Positions 24,126 through 32,295 of a stretch of 35,879 bases of DNA are shown piece after piece. This DNA is from JADFNO01 sp965369945. GTDB taxonomy: Bacteria; Planctomycetota; Phycisphaerae; Phycisphaerales; SM1A02. A program made the translations under genes and the position numbers. The notes beneath the pieces are model-generated. The model saw nothing but the letters and a program-made list of their open reading frames with translations, made no database searches and had not been told where the DNA came from. The stretch lies in NCBI GenBank assembly GCA_965369945.1, contig CBDUST010000007.1, positions 1 through 35,879 on the forward strand. Direction: 5' to 3'. Every line of letters starts with the position of its first letter. Position 1 is the first letter of the stretch.

Positions 24126-26813
24126 CGAACCGGAGGTGATGAGTGGTTCGTCTTTGCTTAGATCAGCGAACGACGGGATGTTGAGGATGTGGTTGAGCCG
24201 TGCGTTACCGCCTCGTTCGACGATCCCGATTCGAACCGACTTTCCGGCCAGCAGCGCTGCCCCATCGGGAATGCGGAAGATTTTTACTGCGGTCCGGTTC
24301 GGGGCGAGGGTGGCAATCGGGCGACGTTGCCGGCTGATCTCGGGCGCGGACAGGTATCCATCGAAGCTCAAGGCGCGGTCGCTGGTATTCGTGACGTACA
24401 TCGTGATCGTCAGGTCATACGTGCCGGTCTGGTCGTTGCGAACGGCCTGCCAATGTGTGGACAAACGAACATCCTTCAACCCGACGTCCAGGTCGGCCTG
24501 TACCTCGATGTGATATTCTTGATCCGCCGCAACCTCGATTTCGATGGCCACTTGCGTGTGATCAGCGATCACGCCGGGCGCGAAGGTGAGCGTGATCGGA
24601 ACTTGGCGCTGCTCGCCCGGCTGAAGTGTAACGTTGTGCGATCGCGGACTGATGCGCCATCCTTTGGGAGGCCGAAGTCGAATCTGAGCGGTGATGGGCA
24701 CGTCCCAGGGGTTGGAGAGGCTCAGTTCCTGTTCGTGTGCTTGGCGACGCGCGGGTACAAAGCCCGGTTGGATTGAGACGCCCGCACGGAATTTTGCCAG
24801 ATTCAGATTCGCATGTTCGATGAACACCGGCATGGTGCTTAGGGCGACGGTGTGGACGCCGTCGACGGGGTGGATCGTCTTGCGGTTTCCAAAGACGTTC
24901 ACGACGTCGACCGGTCCGTTGGCCAAGAGCATTCGTATGACGGCGTTCCGTTTGGGCGCCTGCTCGTTCCAAGCAACGATTGCCGTATCGCGCGGGCCGT
25001 TTCCAGTCAACATCCAGCCGCGGAGTCCGTCACCCAGTGGTATCTCGCCGACGAAGTGACGTCGGCCGAGTTGGCTGGCGAGAACGTGCCACGGTCCAAA
25101 CGAAGGGTCCGGCATAAGCTGTGGCCGTTGCTCACCGCGACGGGACCAGGGAGCGTCGATCGTTAGGCGCTCGAATCCGGCGCGCCACGCGAACAGTGTT
25201 CGCAGCACAAGATCAGTGACGCGCTCTCGCGGATGATACCGGCCGGCAGGGGATCGCTGCAACGTCACCGAGTGCATCTGTCCTCCACTCCGCCAGACAG
25301 AGGCGTATTCGCTAAGCGACTCCGCTTGCACGTGGTAGGGCAGCGCAATGTTGTATCCATGCGGCGAGGGCACGGTAATCGGCACACGCTCGATCGGCCA
25401 GGGAATGTTTATCACCGGCCCAGCGACGAAATCGGACAACGTGTCGTTGGCGCCGGTGAGCAGCGCGAGCAATTGCTCCTGATTGATGCCCTCGAACGCC
25501 TCGGCAGCCCCGATTTGCCATCGGCGCACATCAAGCCAGAAGTTGGCCAAAACGTTCTCGGTCTCAGGCTCCTGGTCTTGGGCGTTCGTATCCTGGCGCC
25601 TGATGTCGTCCAAGAGGAACGTCAGCTCGATGGAATCGGCCTGCAGTTCCTTGGCCGCCTGTCGCACAGCCGACGCGTCGGGCGCGTTCGATCCTCGCGG
25701 CATCGCATCCGACTGAAGCCCATTCAACGACATCAATGCCCGAGATACTCCCAGCCGGCGCAAGATCGTTACAGCCGTCTCGAGGTCTTCAGCCGGGGTC
25801 GGCGGCAGCACGACGCCGAATGTGTTCTCGTGTGGTCGCGTTCTGACCGAATCGCTCGGCATCACGACGAGATCCAGCGTTCGACGGGCGATCGCTTTCG
25901 CGCCGGATTGAACCTCGAGGACCGCTCTGTACCAGCCGGACCCGAAGGCTGAGAGATTTGTGATCCGGCCCGTTGTCCCCCGATCGATAGGGAATGTCTC
26001 TTGTGTGACGATCGCACCATCGAGATCAAGCACACGGAGAGTTCCGTTGAGGTCTTCACCGGTCAGATCGCGGATCAACACGCTAAGTTGCGCATCGTCC
26101 GATTCCGGCACCACGTTACCCGGCGATGACGTGGAGAGCTCGATGCGTGGCTGGTTGGAGATAGCGATATCGTCGAACCACGATCGCCCCGACATATCGT
26201 CCAGCAGCGGTTCCTCCAGCGATCGCTTCGGATCGACGAACTGCTGTCGTTGCAGCAACTGCAAGTCCACGACCAGATCGACGGCATTGTCGAAGTTCCC
26301 CGGGACAAGGATCGAAACCAATTGCCAGGCACCGTTCGTTTTGAGAAGTTGACTGTCCAATCGACTCTCGGTGATTGGATTGCCCGCGGCGTCGTTCATC
26401 CATGCAGAGACACGCGCGCGGGAATGGGTTAGTCCTTCCGTACGCACCCAAGCCGTCACACGATAGTCACTTCCCGGCAGAACCGGAATCACCGCGGTGG
26501 GAATTAGAGCTGAAAGCGATCCGCCGTCGAGCTCGAACCCAAACGACCAGTTACCGCCATGCGCCGCGTCGCGGGTCAGCTGCATGTGGCCGAACAGGGG
26601 AAATCCCTGCTGTGGAGCTTGGTGCCTATAGAAATTGATCGGCATCACGTATGGAGCTTGCTCGGCCTCTTCAAAATCATAAGACCGCACGATTCGACCG
26701 AAGGTCGGCATCCCCGTCGACGCCGACAACGACGCAGGCTGGCCCGCCGTGTCGATGCCAAGCGCCAATGCACTAAGCCCCCCGAGAACCGTCCATCGTT
26801 TTGATCGCCGCAT
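24120..26813 (-). CDS. Large secreted glycan-binding or glycoside-hydrolase-like protein
   Basis: This 897-residue exported protein has a signal peptide (MRRSKRW, then LGGLSALALGIDTAG). Residues about 35-235 look like a jelly-roll carbohydrate-binding module (YDFEEAEQAPYV, AHGGNWSFGFELDGGS, YRVTAWVRTEGLTHSRARVSAW, SWFDDIAIS). The middle (about 345-660) has the alternating pattern of a TIM-barrel glycoside-hydrolase-like region (TFGVVLPPTPAEDLETAV, LGVSRALMSLNG, WRAGFERLTIDAPW), but I cannot place catalytic glutamates. NGPVDVVNVFGNRKTI and PVFIEHANLNL mark a following beta domain. About 675-775 resembles a NEW3 domain (LSLSNPWDVPITAQIRL, GEQRQVPITLTFAPG). The stop codon is supplied by a palindromic repeat at 24064-24125. 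It probably binds or processes polysaccharide outside the cell; specificity is unknown. Confidence 0.72.
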   Translation of the reverse strand: MRRSKRWTVLGGLSALALGIDTAGQPASLSASTGMPTFGRIVRSYDFEEAEQAPYVMPINFYRHQAPQQGFPLFGHMQLTRDAAHGGNWSFGFELDGGSLSALIPTAVIPVLPGSDYRVTAWVRTEGLTHSRARVSAWMNDAAGNPITESRLDSQLLKTNGAWQLVSILVPGNFDNAVDLVVDLQLLQRQQFVDPKRSLEEPLLDDMSGRSWFDDIAISNQPRIELSTSSPGNVVPESDDAQLSVLIRDLTGEDLNGTLRVLDLDGAIVTQETFPIDRGTTGRITNLSAFGSGWYRAVLEVQSGAKAIARRTLDLVVMPSDSVRTRPHENTFGVVLPPTPAEDLETAVTILRRLGVSRALMSLNGLQSDAMPRGSNAPDASAVRQAAKELQADSIELTFLLDDIRRQDTNAQDQEPETENVLANFWLDVRRWQIGAAEAFEGINQEQLLALLTGANDTLSDFVAGPVINIPWPIERVPITVPSPHGYNIALPYHVQAESLSEYASVWRSGGQMHSVTLQRSPAGRYHPRERVTDLVLRTLFAWRAGFERLTIDAPWSRRGEQRPQLMPDPSFGPWHVLASQLGRRHFVGEIPLGDGLRGWMLTGNGPRDTAIVAWNEQAPKRNAVIRMLLANGPVDVVNVFGNRKTIHPVDGVHTVALSTMPVFIEHANLNLAKFRAGVSIQPGFVPARRQAHEQELSLSNPWDVPITAQIRLRPPKGWRISPRSHNVTLQPGEQRQVPITLTFAPGVIADHTQVAIEIEVAADQEYHIEVQADLDVGLKDVRLSTHWQAVRNDQTGTYDLTITMYVTNTSDRALSFDGYLSAPEISRQRRPIATLAPNRTAVKIFRIPDGAALLAGKSVRIGIVERGGNARLNHILNIPSFADLSKDEPLITSGSP

Positions 26814-26902
26814 CTCAACTGTTATCGGCCGATTGGATGAACTGCTCCAGGTTTGCCGATGTCACTAGTTCCGCGCAGATCGCGGTTGTTGGAAGGCTAC
26901 AC

Positions 26903-27622
26903 ATGGTCTCATTGCTGCGAACATTCCTCCTTGCCGGCGCGCTTTGTGGACTTGTCATCACCGTGTTCTGGCGGATCAACGCCGATCAAAAGCAGCGTGC
27001 GATCGATCGCCTGGAGACGTTGAACGCTCAGATGGAATCGCGGCTGGCGCAAAAGAGCGCGATGATTGCGCGGCTCAACCGGAGTAGGCGCGTAGCACAT
27101 ATTCAGGTGCTGGAACAAACCACGGACGCTGACGAACAGATCATCCAGACGAAACTGCGCTTTATTGAGTTGGATGATGATTCAATCGAACTGGCCCGTC
27201 AGACGTTCACAATCCCGGGTGACGTTCTGTTCGTCGACGCATGGACGGTGAAGTTTGACCGCAAGGATGTGGCCGAGGGGCATCCCTTGCGCGGCCGAAC
27301 GTTGGTGCTACTGCGCCGAATCTACTCGGATCGCATGGCTCCGAAGGATGGTTTTGCGATCGACACGCCCGGCGCGATTCCGCCTGGGTATGCGATCGGC
27401 GACGCGGGAAACTACCAGAAGCGGATGTGGGAGCATTTCTGGAAATTGGCGACAGACGCGCAAGCGGCGGCGGCGACCGGAGTAAGGGTCGCGCAGGGTG
27501 AGGCCGTTTACAAGCCGGTGCGCGCTGGACAGATCTACGAGCTGGTCGTTGACGGAGCTGGTGGAATGAATCTCATGCCGCTTCCCGTTGAGAATGCGGC
27601 GTTATCACGGGCCGATGGCTAG
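26903..27622 (+). CDS. Membrane-anchored coiled-coil protein of unknown function
   Basis: This 239-residue protein has an N-terminal membrane anchor (LLRTFLLAGALCGLVITVFW). A charged coiled coil follows (about residues 28-65, ADQKQRAIDRLETLNAQMESRL), then an outer domain of about 170 residues rich in beta strands (IQTKLRFIELDD, FTIPGDVLFVDAWTVKF, RGRTLVLLRRIYSD, YELVVDG). ATG 26903 is preferred because GGAAGG lies about 6 nt upstream; the frame is open back to 26801, but that would overlap the divergent gene's start. It overlaps the uracil-DNA glycosylase gene by 8 nt (ATGGCTAG), so the two are translated from one mRNA. No family was recognised. Confidence 0.72.
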   Translation: MVSLLRTFLLAGALCGLVITVFWRINADQKQRAIDRLETLNAQMESRLAQKSAMIARLNRSRRVAHIQVLEQTTDADEQIIQTKLRFIELDDDSIELARQTFTIPGDVLFVDAWTVKFDRKDVAEGHPLRGRTLVLLRRIYSDRMAPKDGFAIDTPGAIPPGYAIGDAGNYQKRMWEHFWKLATDAQAAAATGVRVAQGEAVYKPVRAGQIYELVVDGAGGMNLMPLPVENAALSRADG

Positions 27623-28322
27623 TCGATCGCGCAAACGTCCCCGGTCGCTGGTTGTAATCGAACAATCCATTCCGCGCTGCCGCCGATGCCCGGAGCTGCG
27701 AGAGTATTGTGCGCAAGTTGCTCGCGAGAAGCGACGCGCTTTCGCTGATTGGAATTACTGGGGGAAACCGGTGCCGAGCTTCGGTGACCGGCGCGGGCGG
27801 ATTCTGATTATGGGGTTGGCCCCGGCTGCGCACGGTGCGAATCGAACCGGGCGGATGTTCACCGGCGATCGCTCGGGAGACTTCCTCTATGCTGGATTAT
27901 CTCGCGCCGGCTTGGCCAACCAGCCGGAGGCTGAGCGTCGGGGCGACGGTTTGCGATTGTCTGGGGTGTACATCACGGCAGCACTTCGCTGCGCGCCTCC
28001 GGGGAACAAACCGACAGCCAGCCAACTCGCTAATTGCCGCTCGTATCTAATAGAAGAGTTCCGCGCTTTGCGGCCCGTCGTCATTCTTTGTTTGGGGGCG
28101 ATTGCGTGGAATGCTGCGTTGACTTCGCTTGGAGACGCCGAGTGCAAGCTGCCTCGTCCTAAGCCCAAATTCTCGCATGGAGCAGAATGCTGCCTTCAAG
28201 CATTGACGTTGCTCGGTTGTTATCACGTAAGCCAGCAAAACACATTTACCGGCCGTCTGACCGAGCGGATGCTGGACGAAGTGCTATGGCACGCCAAGAT
28301 TCTGGCGGGCGGTGCTGCCTGA
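27615..28322 (+). CDS. Uracil-DNA glycosylase, family 5 (UDGb)
   Basis: This 235-residue base-excision repair enzyme removes uracil (and in this family often hypoxanthine or xanthine) from DNA. The family-5 signature GLAPAAHGANRTGRMFTGD holds the active-site loop, in which the usual catalytic Asp/Asn is replaced by Ala as expected for UDGb. The second motif is HVSQQNTFTGRLT, in place of HPSxxN. Cysteines in PRCRRCPEL, ALRCAPP and LANCRSYL are placed for a 4Fe-4S cluster. The start ATG 27615 overlaps the previous stop codon. No nearby repair gene supports a pathway cluster. The length is normal for family 5. Confidence 0.92.
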   Translation: MASRSRKRPRSLVVIEQSIPRCRRCPELREYCAQVAREKRRAFADWNYWGKPVPSFGDRRGRILIMGLAPAAHGANRTGRMFTGDRSGDFLYAGLSRAGLANQPEAERRGDGLRLSGVYITAALRCAPPGNKPTASQLANCRSYLIEEFRALRPVVILCLGAIAWNAALTSLGDAECKLPRPKPKFSHGAECCLQALTLLGCYHVSQQNTFTGRLTERMLDEVLWHAKILAGGAA

Positions 28323-28471
28323 GCACGAAAGTGACTTGGAACCGGCGTTCAGAACGTCGTCATAAAGCGCGTAAAAGCGCGCTGGAAACGACTCCCGACC
28401 CCGTTTATGGGATGGTGGGGTGAAAGAGATGGTGGTCGCGGGGTGAAGAAGGGACCGGCGCTTGTCGTGGC

Positions 28472-29167
28472 TTACGCTGCTTTGCCCCACTGGCGGAAGA
28501 ACGTCTTGGCGCGGTCGGGGTGCGCATCGATGCTCGGGTCGCCCGGTCGCCAGTTAGCGGGGCAGACCTCGCCGTGCTTCTCATGAAATTGCAGGGCGTC
28601 CACCAGCCGCAGCGCCTCATCGACGTTCCGCCCCAGCGGCAGATCGTTGACGAGCAGGTGACGGATCACGCCCTCACGATCAATCAAGAACAATCCGCGA
28701 AGAGCGATACCTGCGTCTTCCTGAAGTACGCCGTAGGCCCGGCTGATCGCGTGAGTTTGGTCCGAGATCATGGCGAACGCGATCTCGCCCACGCCTCCTT
28801 CTTTGCGGGGCATGTTTTGCCAGGCTAGGTGTGTAAATTGACTGTCCACCGACACGCCCAGCACCACCGTGTCGCGCTGCGCGAACGATTCGACAGTGTC
28901 GCTGAATGCCACGATCTCAGTCGGACAGACGAACGTGAAATCCAAGGGCCAAAAGAAAAGTACGACGTAGCGGCCTCGGTAGTCACCGAGCCGCACCTGC
29001 TCGAACCGTCGGTTGATGACGGCGGTCGCTTCGAAGTCCGGCGCTGGTTGGCCGACACGGGCGTGAGTTGGACCGGCTGCGAAATCCAGGCGTGCCAGCG
29101 GGGTCGCGGAGTCGATGGTTGGAGTTGTCGGTTCAGAAACAGCCGGGTTCGTTGGTTGACCAGTCAT
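28472..29167 (-). CDS. 2-Cys peroxiredoxin (AhpC/TSA family)
   Basis: This 231-residue thiol peroxidase reduces hydrogen peroxide and organic hydroperoxides. The peroxidatic Cys81 lies in FTFVCPTE and the resolving Cys202 in GEVCPANWRPGD, as in typical 2-Cys enzymes; LGVSVDSQFTHLAW and RGLFLIDREGVIRHL are also diagnostic. The first 30 residues are a Thr/Pro-rich extension not found in most AhpC proteins; it lacks a hydrophobic stretch, so it is not a signal peptide. ATG 29167 is preferred to ATG 29182 because GGAGGT lies 7 nt before it and is itself part of the upstream ATG context. The reductant (AhpF or thioredoxin reductase) is not encoded nearby. Confidence 0.94.
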   Translation of the reverse strand: MTGQPTNPAVSEPTTPTIDSATPLARLDFAAGPTHARVGQPAPDFEATAVINRRFEQVRLGDYRGRYVVLFFWPLDFTFVCPTEIVAFSDTVESFAQRDTVVLGVSVDSQFTHLAWQNMPRKEGGVGEIAFAMISDQTHAISRAYGVLQEDAGIALRGLFLIDREGVIRHLLVNDLPLGRNVDEALRLVDALQFHEKHGEVCPANWRPGDPSIDAHPDRAKTFFRQWGKAA

Positions 29168-29368
29168 GGGTCGCACCTCCATGGAACTCCAAGAGTGATT
29201 TCCTCCGATCTATCGGCGCGGTTGGAGTCGTACATTGGCGGGAACGGTGGTTTGGTCGAGACTGAAGCCTGAGCTACTCTTTGAGGCGCTGATTTGCGGT
29301 TTCGTACGTCAGCCGACACGAAGGTCCGTTGTCGTGAGCTAAGCAACTTCAGTAGGGCGAACTGGTTC

Positions 29369-31162
29369 ATGCAGGTACTCATTACAGGTGCAACTGGGCT
29401 CATCGGCCGACGGATCGTCCTCGATCGTCTGGAGCGAGATGATCAGGTCGTGATCGTTTCGCGCGACGCCGTTCATGCCGGCCGGCTGTTCGCTGTGTCC
29501 GCCAACCAAAACGTCGCGGTGATCGAGGGGAATCCTGCTATTCCCGGGTCATGGCAGGATGCGATCAACGGGTGCGACGCGGTGATTCACCTCGCCGGCG
29601 CTGGCGTCGCTGACCGCCGATGGAGCGCGGCATACAAAAAACTCATTTTGGAAAGTCGCATAGACAGCACACATCAAGTTGTCCAAGCGATCGAAGCTGC
29701 TGTGGACCGGCCCAAGGTCTTGGTGAATGCCTCGGCAGTAGGGTACTACGGCGACACCGCCGATCGACCCACCGACGAAAGCGGCACTCCAGGCGACGAC
29801 TTTCTGGCCAAGCTCACGGTACGGTGGGAGGCGCAAGTGCAGCAAGCCCAAAGTCTTGAGCTGCGCGAGGTAAGGCTCCGATTTGGGATTGTCTTGGACG
29901 AGCGCGGCGGCGCCTTGGCGAAAATGATCACGCCGTTTCGTCTGATGCTTGGTGGACCGTTCGGATCAGGCCGACAGTACATGCCGTGGGTCCATTGGCG
30001 CGACGTGGTGGGCTTGGTCGACCTGGCGCTGAAGGATCCCGAGCTTTCAGGGCCGGTGAATATCGTCGCGCCCGAGCCCGTCACCAACCGCAATTTCGCG
30101 CGAACACTCGGTTCGGTCTTGCACCGTCCGGCGTTCATCCCGACGCCACGAATCGCCCTGCGGCTGGCCATCGGCGAGTTCGCCAAGTTCGTGACGATGA
30201 GCCAGCGCATCATTCCTGCAAAGGCTGAGAGCCACGGGTATCGGTTTCTCTATCCGGAATTGCGCCCCGCGCTCGATTCACTCATCGATGCGCAGCGACC
30301 TGCCGATCAAGAGCATGTTAGTCGTTCGTCGATCTCCCCAACTGTCGTTACTGCGGGCGGGCCATCCGTGCGACTGCTTGCCATCGATGTGGATGGGACG
30401 CTGTTGCGTTCGGACGCTCGGTTGAGCCAAGGCGCCGTCCAAGCGTGCCGGGCGGCGGAACGCGCTGGCTGCGTCGTCGTTTTGGCGACGGCTCGCGGAC
30501 CGCGCATGACCAGTTGGATCATCCAGGCCCTCGACATCACTGCGCCCACCATCAACTACAACGGCGCGTTGATCTGGAATCCGTTGGACAGTGTCGCGCA
30601 ATTCCACGAACCGCTCGCGCCGGACTTGGCCGATCGAATTATCGCCGACGCCCGTTCGATCGATCCGCAGGTCATGGTCGCGGTCGAGGTGCTGGATCGC
30701 TGGTTCACAGACCGAATCGATCGGCGGTTCGACCAACTGACCGATCCTGATCTCATCGCACCGTTGAGCAGTTTGCTAACGAACCCGGTCACACGCGTAA
30801 CGCTGCTGGGCATGGGGGAGTCGTTTCAGCGGATTCTTGTGTCAATCCGCGAGAAGTTCTGGCAACATCGAGAAGTGGCGCTCTTCAATCCCGATCCGCA
30901 GGTGATCCAAATCACGCATCGGTTGGTGGATAAAGGAATCGCCTTGCAGCGGGTGGCGATGCGGATGAACGTTACTTGCGATCAGGTGATGGTTATCGCC
31001 GACGCGGACAACGATCTGGGCATGATGGAATGGGCGGGTTTCTCGGTGGCGGTGGCGAACGCCACGGATCAGGTCAAGCAGTTGGCAGACGCCGTTGTGC
31101 CCACCAACGACGATCAAGGCGTCGCCCGCGCGATCCATCGCTACGTCCTGACCCGCCGTTAG
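29369..31162 (+). CDS. Fusion of a TIGR01777-type NAD(P)-binding epimerase-like domain and a Cof-type HAD phosphatase
   Basis: This protein has 597 residues. Residues 1-305 match the TIGR01777/SDR39U1 group: GATGLIG (7-13, dinucleotide binding), VIHLAGAGVADRRW, ESRIDSTHQVVQAI, NASAVGYYGD with a Tyr, LRFGIVLDERGGAL, MPWVHWRDVVGLV and the C-terminal DUF1731-like FVTMSQRIIPAKAE. A 30-residue linker leads to a HAD-IIB (Cof) phosphatase at about 335-597: AIDVDGTLL (motif I, Asp340 and Asp342), ATARG (motif II region), Lys522 in VDKGIALQRVA, and VIADADNDLGMMEWAG (motif IV, where GDxxND has become ADADND). The HAD catalytic aspartates and lysine are kept. Start 29369 is set by the Rossmann motif; the frame is open to 29294. 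Substrates are unknown; sugar phosphates are possible. Confidence 0.86.
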   Translation: MQVLITGATGLIGRRIVLDRLERDDQVVIVSRDAVHAGRLFAVSANQNVAVIEGNPAIPGSWQDAINGCDAVIHLAGAGVADRRWSAAYKKLILESRIDSTHQVVQAIEAAVDRPKVLVNASAVGYYGDTADRPTDESGTPGDDFLAKLTVRWEAQVQQAQSLELREVRLRFGIVLDERGGALAKMITPFRLMLGGPFGSGRQYMPWVHWRDVVGLVDLALKDPELSGPVNIVAPEPVTNRNFARTLGSVLHRPAFIPTPRIALRLAIGEFAKFVTMSQRIIPAKAESHGYRFLYPELRPALDSLIDAQRPADQEHVSRSSISPTVVTAGGPSVRLLAIDVDGTLLRSDARLSQGAVQACRAAERAGCVVVLATARGPRMTSWIIQALDITAPTINYNGALIWNPLDSVAQFHEPLAPDLADRIIADARSIDPQVMVAVEVLDRWFTDRIDRRFDQLTDPDLIAPLSSLLTNPVTRVTLLGMGESFQRILVSIREKFWQHREVALFNPDPQVIQITHRLVDKGIALQRVAMRMNVTCDQVMVIADADNDLGMMEWAGFSVAVANATDQVKQLADAVVPTNDDQGVARAIHRYVLTRR

Positions 31163-31261
31163 AGCACCAAACACCACCCTCCATGCCACCAGGAGCCGCC
31201 CCGGGCCGCAACAGCCTGATCGTCCGGTACACTTTGGCGACCGGATTTTGAGAGGAGACCG

Positions 31262-32134
31262 ATGAGCAAGGTTTGGCTTGACGGGGAGTTGGTTGATCAG
31301 GATCAGGCGAAGGTGTCCATCTTCGACCATGCGGTGTTGTATGGCGATGGATGCTTTGAAGGCATTCGCGCCTACAACGGACGCGTGTTCAAGCTCCGCT
31401 CGCATCTGAAGCGGATGTATGAGTCGGCCGAACGGATCCGACTGACCCCGCCCTATACGGCCCACGAGATCGAAAAGGCCATCCGCGAGACGCTTGCCGC
31501 TAACGGGCTGAGCGATGCGTACATTCGGCTCGTGTTCACCCGCGGCGTGGGTACGCTCGGGTTGCATCCATTTCGTTGCCCTAAAGCGACCGCGTTCATC
31601 ATCGCTGACAAGATCGAGCTGTACCCGCAGGAGTTGTACGACAACGGTTTGAAGGTCATTGTTGCCAAGCGACGTCGTGTTCCGATCGAATCGCTCGATC
31701 CCGCGCTGAAGAGCCTGAACTATCTGAACAACATTCTGGCCAAGATCGAGGCGATCGATGCGGACGTGTTGGAAGCGATCATGCTTAACACCGAGGGCGA
31801 TGTCAGTGAATGCACCGGCGATAATATCTTCATCGTCAATAACGGAAGCGTCATCACACCGCCGACCGAAGCGGGCATCCTACACGGCATAACCCGCCGA
31901 TTCGTGATCGATGAACTGGCACCTTGTTTGGGATATTCGGTCTCCGAGAAGACGATCAAACTCGATGATGTGCTTGGAGCTGATGAGGTATTCCTCACCG
32001 GTACAGCCGCGGAGATCATCGGTGTGAACGGCGTGGACGAGCATATGATTGGTTCGGGGAAAGTTGGGACGATGACTCAGGCATTGGCCCAGGAGTTCCG
32101 TCGGCGGGTGCGCTCGGACGCCCCGGAGGACTAG
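31262..32134 (+). CDS. ilvE: Branched-chain amino acid aminotransferase
   Basis: This 290-residue PLP enzyme of fold type IV catalyses the last step of valine, leucine and isoleucine synthesis. VSIFDHAVLYGDGCFEGIRAY opens the family signature; the PLP lysine is Lys150 in ALKSLNYLNNILAK; EGDVSECTGDNIF and FLTGTAAEI follow. The length matches the short bacterial/archaeal type. The ribosome binding site GAGGAG is 6 nt before ATG 31262. The TAG stop is formed at the left end of a MITE-like element (32132-32254). D-amino acid transaminase or aminodeoxychorismate lyase are the alternative class IV functions, but the motif set favours IlvE. Confidence 0.93.
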   Translation: MSKVWLDGELVDQDQAKVSIFDHAVLYGDGCFEGIRAYNGRVFKLRSHLKRMYESAERIRLTPPYTAHEIEKAIRETLAANGLSDAYIRLVFTRGVGTLGLHPFRCPKATAFIIADKIELYPQELYDNGLKVIVAKRRRVPIESLDPALKSLNYLNNILAKIEAIDADVLEAIMLNTEGDVSECTGDNIFIVNNGSVITPPTEAGILHGITRRFVIDELAPCLGYSVSEKTIKLDDVLGADEVFLTGTAAEIIGVNGVDEHMIGSGKVGTMTQALAQEFRRRVRSDAPED

Positions 32135-32254
32135 GTTCTGTCTTATGGATCAAAAGAGTGCTCTTCATTCTTGGTGGGACGGGCTTCCAGCCCGTCGTCT
32201 TCGCTCTTACAGACGGGCAAGATGCTCGTCCCACTGTTCGTCAGACAGAACCTA
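32132..32254. mobile_element. MITE-like element with 10-bp terminal inverted repeats and TA target duplication
   Basis: GGTTCTGTCT (32134-32143) and AGACAGAACC (32243-32252) are perfect inverted repeats. Both ends are flanked by TA (32132-32133 and 32253-32254), as expected for Tc1/mariner/IS630-type insertion. The symmetrical core CTAGGTTCTGTCT/AGACAGAACCTAG is 13 bp. The 119-bp body carries no gene, but holds an inner palindrome: GACGGGCT (32178-32185) with AGCCCGTC (32189-32196), and GTGGGACG (32174-32181) with CGTCCCAC (32227-32234). A single copy in the window cannot prove mobility; no transposase is present. Confidence 0.6.
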
Positions 32255-32295
32255 GTTCGAATCCGCGTTTTCCCTATGCAGTAGGGGGATCAGCT

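Noticed and set aside
25233..25952. A 239-codon plus-strand open frame opposite the secreted glycan-binding-like gene
   Set aside because: It lies entirely antisense to a coherent gene with a signal peptide and domains, and its translation has low-complexity features typical of shadow frames in GC-rich DNA.
28367..28384. Hairpin AGCGCG-TAAAAG-CGCGCT between the UDG and peroxiredoxin genes as a terminator
   Set aside because: The stem is only 6 bp and no T-run follows on either strand, so I do not call it a terminator, though the position between convergent genes is suitable.
29168..29182. ATG at 29182 as the peroxiredoxin start
   Set aside because: The GGAGGT that would serve ATG 29167 lies within its first codons; spacing clearly favours 29167.
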